A DNA stretch of 7,361 nt from Chlamydia trachomatis (lineage in GTDB: Bacteria; Chlamydiota; Chlamydiia; Chlamydiales; 2-12-FULL-49-11), in the NCBI GenBank assembly GCA_945870925.1, contig CAMBTZ010000069.1, positions 1 to 7,361 of the forward strand. The letters are read 5' to 3'. Each line of letters opens with the position of its first letter. Position 1 is the stretch's first letter. The notes under the pieces are model-generated. The model made no database searches. It was not told where the DNA came from and saw nothing but the letters and a program-made list of their open reading frames with translations. The translations under genes were made by a program, and so were the position numbers. This document shows, piece by piece, positions 1 through 6,216 of this stretch.

Positions 1-286
1 CATCGATAAATTCTACAGGAATTTTTGTTTCGGATTCTAAAAATGCGGCAAATTTCCTCACCTCTAAAGACATCTCGCTCTCTTTTCCTGATAAGTGAAG
101 GGGAAGGCCGATTACAAACTTCTTTATATCTTTTTGATCTTTAAGTAAATGCAATAGATTAAGTAGAGTTTGGTCATTTTTATGGACGCGTTCTACTCTA
201 CCAATCGGCATAGCAAAAGAGAGGAGCGAATTAGAGATGGCTACTCCAATTCGCTTCATACCAAAATCAATTCCTACTATCTTCAT
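1..286 (-). CDS. ruvX: Putative Holliday junction resolvase / pre-16S rRNA nuclease RuvX (YqgF), 3' end missing
   Basis: RuvX/YqgF is a small RNase H-fold nuclease family (about 140-150 residues) linked to Holliday-junction resolution and, in E. coli, to 16S rRNA 5'-end processing. Reading back from the ATG at 286, the window encodes 95 residues. They begin MKIVGIDFGMKRIGVAIS, which is the family's first beta-hairpin with the catalytic Asp at residue 7. The second conserved block, VIGLPLHLSGKE, is at about residues 58-69. The visible part ends EFID, just where the conserved DER motif of the family should continue, so the C-terminal third lies beyond the left edge. The start overlaps the end of pyrG by 20 bp in another frame. 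No Shine-Dalgarno sequence is visible in front of it, so translation is probably coupled to pyrG. The order pyrG-yqgF is the chlamydial one. The identification is strong; which of the two activities dominates cannot be told from sequence. Confidence 0.93.
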   Translation of the reverse strand, partial: MKIVGIDFGMKRIGVAISNSLLSFAMPIGRVERVHKNDQTLLNLLHLLKDQKDIKKFVIGLPLHLSGKESEMSLEVRKFAAFLESETKIPVEFID

Positions 287-1886
287 AGTTAAGTGCTGCT
301 GCAATGAAACCTTTAAATAGAGGGTGAGGTGATAGGGGTTTAGATTTAAATTCCGGGTGAAATTGGACACCGATCATCCAGGGATGATCTCGGATCTCCA
401 TTATTTCACAGAGGTTACCCTCTTTCCAGCTACCTACAATTTTTAAGCCATTTTTTTCGCACTGTTCTTTATAGCGATTATTAAATTCATATCTATGACG
501 GTGTCTTTCAGATATCTCTTCTTTTTGATAACATTTAAACGATAGTGATTTAGGATCGATTGAGCAAGGGTAAGCACCGAGGCGCATGCTTCCGCCAAGA
601 TTCGTATTATTAATCTGTTCTGATAGAAGAGAGATAATATTGTCCGGGGTTTCTAAATCAACTTCCGTTGAATGGGCTCTTTCAAGTTTTAGTACATTTC
701 GAGCAAATTCCACACACATAATTTGCATTCCAAGACAGATCCCAAAATAAGGGATCTTAGTTTCTCTAGCAAATTTTGCTGCTAAAATTTTACCTGACCA
801 GCCTCTACCTCCAAAGCCGCCGGGAACTAAAATTCCTGAGCAACCAACAAGTTTTTCACGAAGATCAGCTTCCGTTTCGATTTTGTCGGATTCAATGCAT
901 CTAATTTCAACTAAAGTATTATTAGCGATTCCGCCATGTTTTAATGCCTCAAATACTGACTTGTAAGCATCTTGGTGCTGTAAGTATTTACCAACAATAG
1001 CAATTGTGACCGATTTTTTGGTTGCAATTAGCGTCTTAATCATCTCTTCCCAGTAAGAAAGATTGGCATTTTTCTCCGGGAGATCTAAACGTTTTGAAAT
1101 TGAATTTTCAATTCCGGCATTTTGGAGAAGAAGGGGAACTTCGTAAATTGAGTTTTTAACATCAATCAGGTCAATTACGCCGTGGAGAGGTACGTTGCAA
1201 AAAAGAGAGATTTTAGCTTTAATCTCTTCTTCAAGAGGCTCCTTACAGCGACATAAAATCATATCTGGAAAAATCCCGCTCTGCTGAAGTTTCTGAACGG
1301 AATGCTGAGTCGGTTTTGTTTTCACTTCGCCTGCTGTCTCAATATAAGGCACATAGGTAAGATGAATGTTAAGAGTGTCCTTTAGGTTTTCATGTCTAAA
1401 CTGACGAATCGCTTCTAAAAAGGGTTGCGATTCAATGTCACCGACCGTTCCACCAATTTCAACGATTGTCACATCAATGCCATCGACTTGTTTTGAGCAT
1501 TCAACAATTCGTTTCCGTATTTCATCGGTTATATGAGGAATAACTTGAACGGTTTTTCCTAAATAATCACCCTTCCTTTCCCTTCTAAGTACTTCATAGT
1601 AAATCTGGCCCGAAGTTGCATTGGAGGCTTTTGAAAGAGGAGAGTTTGAGAATCTATAATAATGACCTAAATCAAGATCGGTTTCGGCTCCATCATCGGT
1701 TACGTAAACTTCGCCATGTTGGAACGGGTTCATCGTTCCAGGATCGACATTTAAATAGGGGTCAAGTTTCATTAAAGCAACTTTTAACCCTCTAGCTTCC
1801 AATAGAAAAGCTATAGAAGCTGAAGCAATCCCTTTCCCTAGAGAAGAGAGGACGCCCCCTGTTATAAAGATAAATTTTTTACTCAT
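267..1886 (-). CDS. pyrG: CTP synthase (glutamine-hydrolysing)
   Basis: CTP synthase converts UTP to CTP using ATP and ammonia from glutamine; it is the last step of pyrimidine nucleotide synthesis and is cytosolic. At 539 residues the protein is full length for the family. The N-terminal synthetase (amidoligase) domain, about residues 1-270, has the P-loop GGVLSSLGKG at 10-19, the GEVYVTDDGAETDLDLGHY block at 58-76, EIGGTVGDIES at 143-153 and KTKPTQHSV at 189-197, part of the UTP/CTP site. The class I glutaminase domain, about 290-535, has PGGFG at 355-359, GICLGMQ at 382-388 with nucleophile Cys384, RHRHRYEFN at 461-469 and FHPEF at 509-513 with His510 and Glu512 of the triad. No key residue is missing. 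The ATG at 1886 gives the standard MSKKFIFITGG start, but no ribosome binding site sits at normal distance; a perfect extended -10 lies 8 nt upstream, suggesting a leaderless mRNA. The gene is first in a unit with ruvX. Confidence 0.98.
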   Translation of the reverse strand: MSKKFIFITGGVLSSLGKGIASASIAFLLEARGLKVALMKLDPYLNVDPGTMNPFQHGEVYVTDDGAETDLDLGHYYRFSNSPLSKASNATSGQIYYEVLRRERKGDYLGKTVQVIPHITDEIRKRIVECSKQVDGIDVTIVEIGGTVGDIESQPFLEAIRQFRHENLKDTLNIHLTYVPYIETAGEVKTKPTQHSVQKLQQSGIFPDMILCRCKEPLEEEIKAKISLFCNVPLHGVIDLIDVKNSIYEVPLLLQNAGIENSISKRLDLPEKNANLSYWEEMIKTLIATKKSVTIAIVGKYLQHQDAYKSVFEALKHGGIANNTLVEIRCIESDKIETEADLREKLVGCSGILVPGGFGGRGWSGKILAAKFARETKIPYFGICLGMQIMCVEFARNVLKLERAHSTEVDLETPDNIISLLSEQINNTNLGGSMRLGAYPCSIDPKSLSFKCYQKEEISERHRHRYEFNNRYKEQCEKNGLKIVGSWKEGNLCEIMEIRDHPWMIGVQFHPEFKSKPLSPHPLFKGFIAAALNYEDSRN

Positions 1887-1894
1887 GCCTAGAG

Positions 1895-1923
1895 ATTATA
1901 ACACTCCTTAAAAAAGTAGGGAA
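1895..1923 (-). promoter_or_regulatory. Predicted sigma-70 extended -10 promoter for pyrG
   Basis: Read on the minus strand, TATAAT occupies 1900-1895 and is preceded by TG plus one base, giving the extended -10 TGTTATAAT. A weak -35 candidate TTCCCT lies at 1923-1918, with a 17-bp spacer. Only 8 bases (1894-1887) separate the -10 from the pyrG ATG, so the start point is expected about 0-4 nt before the codon and the mRNA would have essentially no leader. This is a prediction from motif and spacing only. Confidence 0.6.
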
Positions 1924-1938
1924 GTTTAAAAAGAGAAA

Positions 1939-1947
1939 TGTTATAAA
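1939..1947 (+). promoter_or_regulatory. Predicted extended -10 promoter for the PPi-phosphofructokinase gene
   Basis: TG at 1939-1940, one base, then TATAAA at 1942-1947 form an extended -10 nearly identical to the one facing the other way in front of pyrG. No recognisable -35 lies 17 bp upstream. The -10 ends 9 bases before the ATG at 1957, so transcription would start at or within about 2-3 nt of the start codon. No Shine-Dalgarno sequence precedes the ATG, which agrees with a leaderless message. The two -10 elements are about 41 bp apart, so polymerases on the two promoters would compete for the same upstream DNA. Confidence 0.5.
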
Positions 1948-1956
1948 TTAGTTTAT

Positions 1957-3327
1957 ATGAGGACATTCGAAGAGATTAGAAGGAAAGAGAAGATTCGCGT
2001 TTTGCCTGAATTTGAGCAAATTGCGCATGGGAAAATGCTTCGCGTTGGTGTGCTGTTTTCTGGAGGTCCAGCTTCTGGTGGAAGTAATGTAGTTTCAGGT
2101 ATTTACGATGCGTTAAAGCAGCTGAATCCTAATTCGGAACTTATTGGATTTCTTGGGGGACCCTCAGGCATATTAGATGAAAATTTTAGACTTCTTAGTC
2201 AAAATGAAATTGATAAGGTCCGTAATTTAGGTGGGTTTGATCTCCTTGGTACAGGGCGGACAAAAATTGAAACAAGTGAGCAATTTGAAAAAGCTGCACA
2301 AGTGATTCAAAAAATTAATTTAGATGGGCTTGTGATTATTGGAGGCGATGATTCAAATACAAATGCCTATTTTTTACACGACTATCTTTTAAATAGTGGG
2401 GTAAAATGCTCTGTGATCGGGGTGCCCAAAACAATTGATGGAGACTTAAAATCAAAAGATGTTGAAATATCGTTTGGTTTTGATACTGCCTGTAAAGTTT
2501 ATAGCGAAATGATTGGGAATATCTGTATTGACGCAAGATCGTCTTTAAAATATTGGCATTTCATCAAATTAATGGGGAGAACAGCTTCTCACGTAACCCT
2601 TGAATGCGCCCTTCAAACCTGCCCAAATATAGCCTTAATAGGTGAGGAAATTGCAAAAGAGAAGACAACATTAAAGCAAATTGTTTCTAATATCGCTGAC
2701 ACTGTAGATGAAAGATCAAGAGATGGAAAAAATTACGGGGTTGTCCTTATTCCGGAAGGCCTTATTGAATTTATACCTGAGGTTTCAAATGAAATCCCAA
2801 AAGAGCTTCTTGAAGATAAAGATAGTCATGGCAATATTCAAGTCTCTAAAATTGAAACAGAAAAGCTCTTAAGTAAAATGGTTCAAGAGGAATTAACTAA
2901 AAGAAAAAGTGGTGCTAAATTCAATCCCACATACCATTTTTTTGGCTATGAAGGAAGATGTTCCTTTCCTTCCGAATTCGACGCTACATACTGTTATAAC
3001 CTCGGAATCAACGCTGCTCTTCTAATTAGAGATAAAAAAAGCGGCGTCATGGCAGCTATAAAAAATGTCGTAAAAGATCTAATGTATTGGAAACCAATAT
3101 CAGTAAACCTGAAAGAAATTCTTGTAGAAGAGATGAGGCATGGTAAACTTAAAAAAGTAATCGCGAAAGCACTCGTCGATTTACAAGGCCCTGTCTTTAA
3201 AGCTTTCCTTATCCAAAGAGAACAGAACAGACTAGAAGACAATTACAAGCGTCCCGGCCCTATGCAATTTAGTGGCCCTTTAAAAGACCTCACCACAATT
3301 ACCTTATCTTTAGAACATAATTATTAG
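1957..3327 (+). CDS. Pyrophosphate-dependent 6-phosphofructokinase (PFP), shortened long-type
   Basis: PFP phosphorylates fructose 6-phosphate to fructose 1,6-bisphosphate with pyrophosphate, reversibly, in glycolysis. The 456 residues contain the PFP signatures: SGGPASGGSN phosphate loop (35-44), FLGGPSG (65-71), GGDDSN (129-134; the second Asp marks PPi rather than ATP use), PKTIDGD (157-163; Asp161 the likely catalytic base), MGRTASH (206-212), PEG (266-268), and YEGR followed by FDATYCYNLG (331-350). The HGNIQVSKIETE stretch (291-302) and the PGPMQFSGP end (433-441) place it in the long PFP group of chlamydiae, spirochaetes and plants. Those proteins are usually about 550 residues. This one lacks most of the N-terminal extension and a helical segment after the EGLIEFIPE block (267-275). 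A TAA in frame at 1927-1929 rules out an upstream start. The phosphate loop differs slightly from the usual SGGQAPGGHN, so a diverged paralog or regulatory subunit is possible, but the catalytic residues are intact. Chlamydia has two such genes; which one this matches is unclear. Confidence 0.93.
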   Translation: MRTFEEIRRKEKIRVLPEFEQIAHGKMLRVGVLFSGGPASGGSNVVSGIYDALKQLNPNSELIGFLGGPSGILDENFRLLSQNEIDKVRNLGGFDLLGTGRTKIETSEQFEKAAQVIQKINLDGLVIIGGDDSNTNAYFLHDYLLNSGVKCSVIGVPKTIDGDLKSKDVEISFGFDTACKVYSEMIGNICIDARSSLKYWHFIKLMGRTASHVTLECALQTCPNIALIGEEIAKEKTTLKQIVSNIADTVDERSRDGKNYGVVLIPEGLIEFIPEVSNEIPKELLEDKDSHGNIQVSKIETEKLLSKMVQEELTKRKSGAKFNPTYHFFGYEGRCSFPSEFDATYCYNLGINAALLIRDKKSGVMAAIKNVVKDLMYWKPISVNLKEILVEEMRHGKLKKVIAKALVDLQGPVFKAFLIQREQNRLEDNYKRPGPMQFSGPLKDLTTITLSLEHNY

Positions 3328-3360
3328 TCGCATATTGTTTATAATGTGATTATTAATTAT
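3317..3360. repeat. AT-rich imperfect inverted repeat (hairpin) across the PFP stop codon and the following gap
   Basis: The left arm 3317-3336 pairs with the right arm 3343-3360 around a 6-nt loop (3337-3342). Pairing is 6 bp next to the loop, a 2-nt bulge (3329-3330), 4 bp, one mismatch (3324/3353) and 7 bp, with two G-T wobbles. The arm includes the PFP stop codon (3325-3327), and the dyad covers the TATAAT at 3340-3345. There is no T-run after it, so it is not a standard intrinsic terminator. It could be a weak terminator, an mRNA 3'-end stabiliser or an operator dyad; sequence cannot decide. Confidence 0.5.
3340..3345 (+). promoter_or_regulatory. Predicted -10 element for the hydrolase-methyltransferase-photolyase genes
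   Basis: A perfect TATAAT lies in the 48-bp gap after the PFP gene. Transcription would begin near 3352, giving a leader of about 24 nt before the GTG start at 3376, with AGGAA at 3361-3365 as a possible ribosome binding site. The -35 region is poor. In such AT-rich DNA a chance match is possible, and read-through from PFP is equally plausible. Confidence 0.4.
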
Positions 3361-3375
3361 AGGAATTGAAAAATT

Positions 3376-4410
3376 GTGATTTTATTTGTGAATAATCTTC
3401 TAAATCTTGCTAATCGTGTATGGGAGCGGGTTATGATCAAGAGAAGATACACAAATCCATATATTGGAAACATTCGAAGAAGCCCTTGGCACTTTCTTAG
3501 GTGGCAGTGGGGTCATTATGATGATGTATTACCAATTGTTGCTCCACCGGAAGATTTTTCCTATCCTATTCCAAATGTGGAGTTAAAAGCCGATGAACCA
3601 AAAGTTGTCTGGGTAAATCACTCTACATTTATGGTTGAAATAGATGGGGTTAGAATTTTGACTGATCCGATTTGGGCAAAGAGGTGTTCTCCACTCTCAT
3701 TTTTTGGCCCTAAGAGAAGGCATGAGCCTAGTATTTCAATTGATAAGCTACCTGAAATTGATGCAGTTCTTATTAGTCATAATCACTATGATCACTTGGA
3801 TGTAACAACTGTAAAAGCATTACACAAACGGTTTCCTCAAATTAAGTGGTTTGTTCCAGCTGGTGTAGCTAAGTGGTTTGAGATTAGAGGTATTCGAAAT
3901 GTAAAAGAATTGAGATGGTGGGAAGAGACTTTTTTACATATTCCGAGTAAAATGGTGAAACTTTGGATCTCTGCTGTCCCGGCTCAGCATCATTCGGGTA
4001 GGGGTTTGTTTGATGCAAATCAATCACTATGGATGGGTTTTGTAGTTAAAGCTCTTCGAGACCAAAAAGATAGTAAATCATTCTATTTTGTTGGGGATAC
4101 AGCCTACAATAAGTACGACTTTAAAAAAATTGTAGAGATTTTCCCCAAAATTGATCTATGTCTTTGCCCAATAGGAACATATACTCCGTCAAGATTCATG
4201 CGTACTGTTCACTCAAGTCCCGAAGACGCTGTTCTTATTCATCAAGATGTTAAATCAGCTTTAAGTATAGGTATGCATTGGAAGACCTTTAAATTATCAG
4301 ATGAAGGATTGCTAAGACCTCCATATGACTTGTATTTAGCAATGAAAAAGTATAATCTAACTCTAGAGAAATTTCTCCCTCTGGAGCCCGGCGTTGAAAT
4401 TAATTGGTAG
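3376..4410 (+). CDS. Metallo-beta-lactamase-fold hydrolase, NAPE-PLD-like
   Basis: This is a zinc-dependent hydrolase of the metallo-beta-lactamase fold, closest in motif pattern to N-acyl-phosphatidylethanolamine phospholipase D (NAPE-PLD) and its bacterial UlaG-like relatives. The substrate is not known. Metal ligands are all visible: HNHYDHLD at 135-142 (His135, His137, Asp139, His140), His205 in PAQHHSGR, Asp241 in GDTAY and His301 in GMHW. The PIGTYTPSRFM segment (265-275) followed by VHSSPEDA (278-285) is characteristic of the NAPE-PLD group. There is no signal peptide. Start choice is open. The GTG at 3376 has AGGAA 10 nt upstream and an in-frame TGA at 3367; it adds a 19-residue amphipathic N-terminus. 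An ATG at 3433 (residue 20) has GGGAG 6 nt upstream, the better-spaced site, and would give 325 residues. The gene overlaps the next one by 17 bp, so it heads a tight set with the methyltransferase and photolyase. A lipid substrate is inference from homology only. Confidence 0.88.
   Translation: MILFVNNLLNLANRVWERVMIKRRYTNPYIGNIRRSPWHFLRWQWGHYDDVLPIVAPPEDFSYPIPNVELKADEPKVVWVNHSTFMVEIDGVRILTDPIWAKRCSPLSFFGPKRRHEPSISIDKLPEIDAVLISHNHYDHLDVTTVKALHKRFPQIKWFVPAGVAKWFEIRGIRNVKELRWWEETFLHIPSKMVKLWISAVPAQHHSGRGLFDANQSLWMGFVVKALRDQKDSKSFYFVGDTAYNKYDFKKIVEIFPKIDLCLCPIGTYTPSRFMRTVHSSPEDAVLIHQDVKSALSIGMHWKTFKLSDEGLLRPPYDLYLAMKKYNLTLEKFLPLEPGVEINW
4383..4386 (+). promoter_or_regulatory. Ribosome binding site that decides the TTG start of the methyltransferase
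   Basis: GGAG inside the end of the hydrolase gene lies 7 nt before TTG at 4394. This spacing is ideal and supports TTG as the true initiator. The start lies upstream of the hydrolase stop (4408-4410), an arrangement typical of translational coupling. Confidence 0.6.
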
Positions 4411-4948
4411 TCTATTAAATATTCTGTATTTTTTTCATAATCCTTATCGTGTTTCTAGGAAGTTTTTAGAAAAAAGAGGGGACGAGGATGTTTATCAATA
4501 CGGAGAAACACCTTTAAAAACTATTCATAAACTCTGTCTTGAAGCGGGGGTCGCAAATGATGATCATCTCTTTGAGCTTGGTGCCGGCCGCGGAAAAACT
4601 GCATTCTATATTAGGGAAACTTTTGGTTGTGATGTGACTGCAATTGAACAGATCCCCCTATTTGTTAGTAAAGCAAAAAAACTTAATAAGTTTCTTTCAC
4701 TAGGAGTAACTTTTCTTTGTGAAGATTTTTGCCTTGCAGACCTTTCAAAAGCTACAATCATCTATTTATATGGAACCTGTCTTTCAGATGAGCTTGTTTA
4801 CAATTTGTGTAAGCAGTTTAAAACGGGTCAGAAAATTATATCCATCAGTTATCCTTTATCTGAGTATGACGCGCAATTTAAGGTTTTGAAAAAAATCGAA
4901 GTTACCTATCCTTGGGGACAAACAGATGCGTATATCAATGAAAAATAA
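4394..4948 (+). CDS. Class I SAM-dependent methyltransferase, substrate unknown
   Basis: This is a small 184-residue Rossmann-fold methyltransferase. Motif I, LFELGAGRGKTAFY, at residues 59-72 is the S-adenosylmethionine loop. Glu85 (TAIEQ) is the acidic residue after strand 2 that would hold the ribose, and CEDF at 109-112 fits motif II. The later TIIYLYGTCLSDEL (121-134) and the C-terminal TYPWGQTDAYI (171-181) fit strands 4 and 6-7 of the fold. No recognition domain is added, so the substrate cannot be named. The layout resembles small bacterial methyltransferases related to DOT1/FAM173-like lysine methyltransferases, but phospholipid or small-molecule methylation is equally open. The N-terminus is hydrophobic (about residues 3-14), followed by a basic stretch, so membrane contact is possible. 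Translation starts at TTG with a good GGAG site, overlapping the hydrolase by 17 bp. The photolyase begins 17 bp after its stop. The class call is firm and any function beyond it is not. Confidence 0.85.
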   Translation: MKLIGSLLNILYFFHNPYRVSRKFLEKRGDEDVYQYGETPLKTIHKLCLEAGVANDDHLFELGAGRGKTAFYIRETFGCDVTAIEQIPLFVSKAKKLNKFLSLGVTFLCEDFCLADLSKATIIYLYGTCLSDELVYNLCKQFKTGQKIISISYPLSEYDAQFKVLKKIEVTYPWGQTDAYINEK

Positions 4949-4965
4949 AAAACAAGGTTAGTAAA

Positions 4966-6216
4966 ATGAAAATATTTTGGCACAGAAGAGATTTGAGGTT
5001 AACTGCCTGTTCTGAATTAAGCACTCTCACACCTATCTATATATTAGATGAAAAACCAACTCCGTGGCTTGAAAAAGCGCTTGAGGATCTAAAAAAGCAA
5101 TATGCTCAGGTTGGGGTTCAATTTCAAATATTACAGGGGACTCCGGAAAAGGTTTTTCTTAAGCTTAAACCAAAGGCTGTTTACCTGAATATTATTTGGG
5201 AACCAAAAGAATTTAATCGAGATAAAGATATCACAGAAGTGCTTAAAAAAAACGGGATTGAAATAAAGACGTTCAATGAAAACTATCTGATTGACCCCCG
5301 AGAAATAATGAATAAATCAGGTAAGCCATACGGTGTTTTTACCCCTTTTTGGAATCAAGTCCAAAAAGCATATCACCATAAAAAACCACCTAAAACAAAT
5401 GATTTTAAAAATACCGAATGCTTAAATCGAACATGGAATCCAACAAGAAGTGGAGCTACTGACTTAATTAAAAAATTTAAAGAGCATTACCTAAGGTATG
5501 AAATTGATCGGAATTTTCCTGCAATTGAAGGAACATCAAAAATGTCTCCTTATCTTCACTATGGTCAGATAAGTCCAAGAGAGCTTTATGAACAATTTTC
5601 AGATTCGGAGTGCTACATCAGAGAACTTGGTTGGCGAGAATTTGCAAACTACTTCCTCTTTCATTTTCCATATGTCGAGACAGAAAATTGGAATAAAAAA
5701 TTTGATCATTTTAAATGGCAAGAAGCTCCGTTAGATTTAGAAAGATGGAAAAAGGGATTAACGGGCTATCCAATTGTAGATGCAGGGATGAGAGAGCTTC
5801 TCCAAACAGGTTGGATGCATAATAGAGTTCGCATGATCGTTGCTTCATTTCTTACAAAACATCTCCTTATCGACTGGCGCGAAGGAGCTAAATGGTTTAT
5901 GGAAAACCTTCATGACGCTGACCTAGCAAGCAATTCCATGAATTGGCAATGGGTCGCGGGCTGCGGACCTGACGCTGCCCCTTATTTCCGCATTTTTAAT
6001 CCAATATTACAGAGTCAGAAATTTGATAAAGACGGCGAGTACATTAAACGGTATATTCCGGAGCTTAATGAGATGGATTCAAAATGGATACACGCGCCTT
6101 GGACGGCTCCTATAGAAATTCTTAAAAATATTAACTATCCTGAACCGATTGTTGATCATGCAGATGCTCGCATGAAAGCGCTCGCTCTTTATAAAAATAG
6201 TAGTAGAGTTCACTGA
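4966..6216 (+). CDS. phrB: Class I cyclobutane pyrimidine dimer photolyase (deoxyribodipyrimidine photolyase)
   Basis: This flavoenzyme splits UV-induced cyclobutane pyrimidine dimers using blue light and FADH-. The protein has 416 residues, against 472 in E. coli PhrB; most of the missing length is in the N-terminal antenna domain. The opening FWHRRDLRL (4-12) and VFTPFW (124-129) mark the alpha/beta domain. The FAD domain is complete: SPYLHYGQISPREL (194-207), ELGWREF (220-226), GYPIVDAGMREL (267-278), GWMHNRVRM (282-290), IDWREG (302-307), and NWQWVAGCGPDAAPYFRIFNP (326-346). Alignment to E. coli by eye gives a constant offset of 55 over the core, so the electron-transfer triad W382/W359/W306 corresponds to Trp327/Trp304/Trp251. 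The FAD-contacting N378 is Asn323. Substrate-site E274, W277 and M345 are Glu220, Trp223 and Met290. This supports a working photolyase rather than a cryptochrome. AAGG at 4954-4957 lies 8 nt before the ATG. The 3' end overlaps the opposing symporter gene by 86 bp. Confidence 0.95.
   Translation: MKIFWHRRDLRLTACSELSTLTPIYILDEKPTPWLEKALEDLKKQYAQVGVQFQILQGTPEKVFLKLKPKAVYLNIIWEPKEFNRDKDITEVLKKNGIEIKTFNENYLIDPREIMNKSGKPYGVFTPFWNQVQKAYHHKKPPKTNDFKNTECLNRTWNPTRSGATDLIKKFKEHYLRYEIDRNFPAIEGTSKMSPYLHYGQISPRELYEQFSDSECYIRELGWREFANYFLFHFPYVETENWNKKFDHFKWQEAPLDLERWKKGLTGYPIVDAGMRELLQTGWMHNRVRMIVASFLTKHLLIDWREGAKWFMENLHDADLASNSMNWQWVAGCGPDAAPYFRIFNPILQSQKFDKDGEYIKRYIPELNEMDSKWIHAPWTAPIEILKNINYPEPIVDHADARMKALALYKNSSRVH

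Noticed and set aside
1905..1910. AAGGAG on the minus strand as the ribosome binding site of pyrG
   Set aside because: It is 17-18 nt from the ATG, too far for a normal Shine-Dalgarno, and it overlaps the region just upstream of the -10 element. The GTG next to it runs into a stop codon after one more codon.
2336..2536. Open frame on the minus strand inside the PFP gene
   Set aside because: It lies wholly opposite conserved PFP motifs, has no recognisable domain and no promoter or ribosome binding site of its own. The same holds for the antisense frames at 2994-3242, 6217-6402, 6510-6746 and 7050-7292 over known genes.
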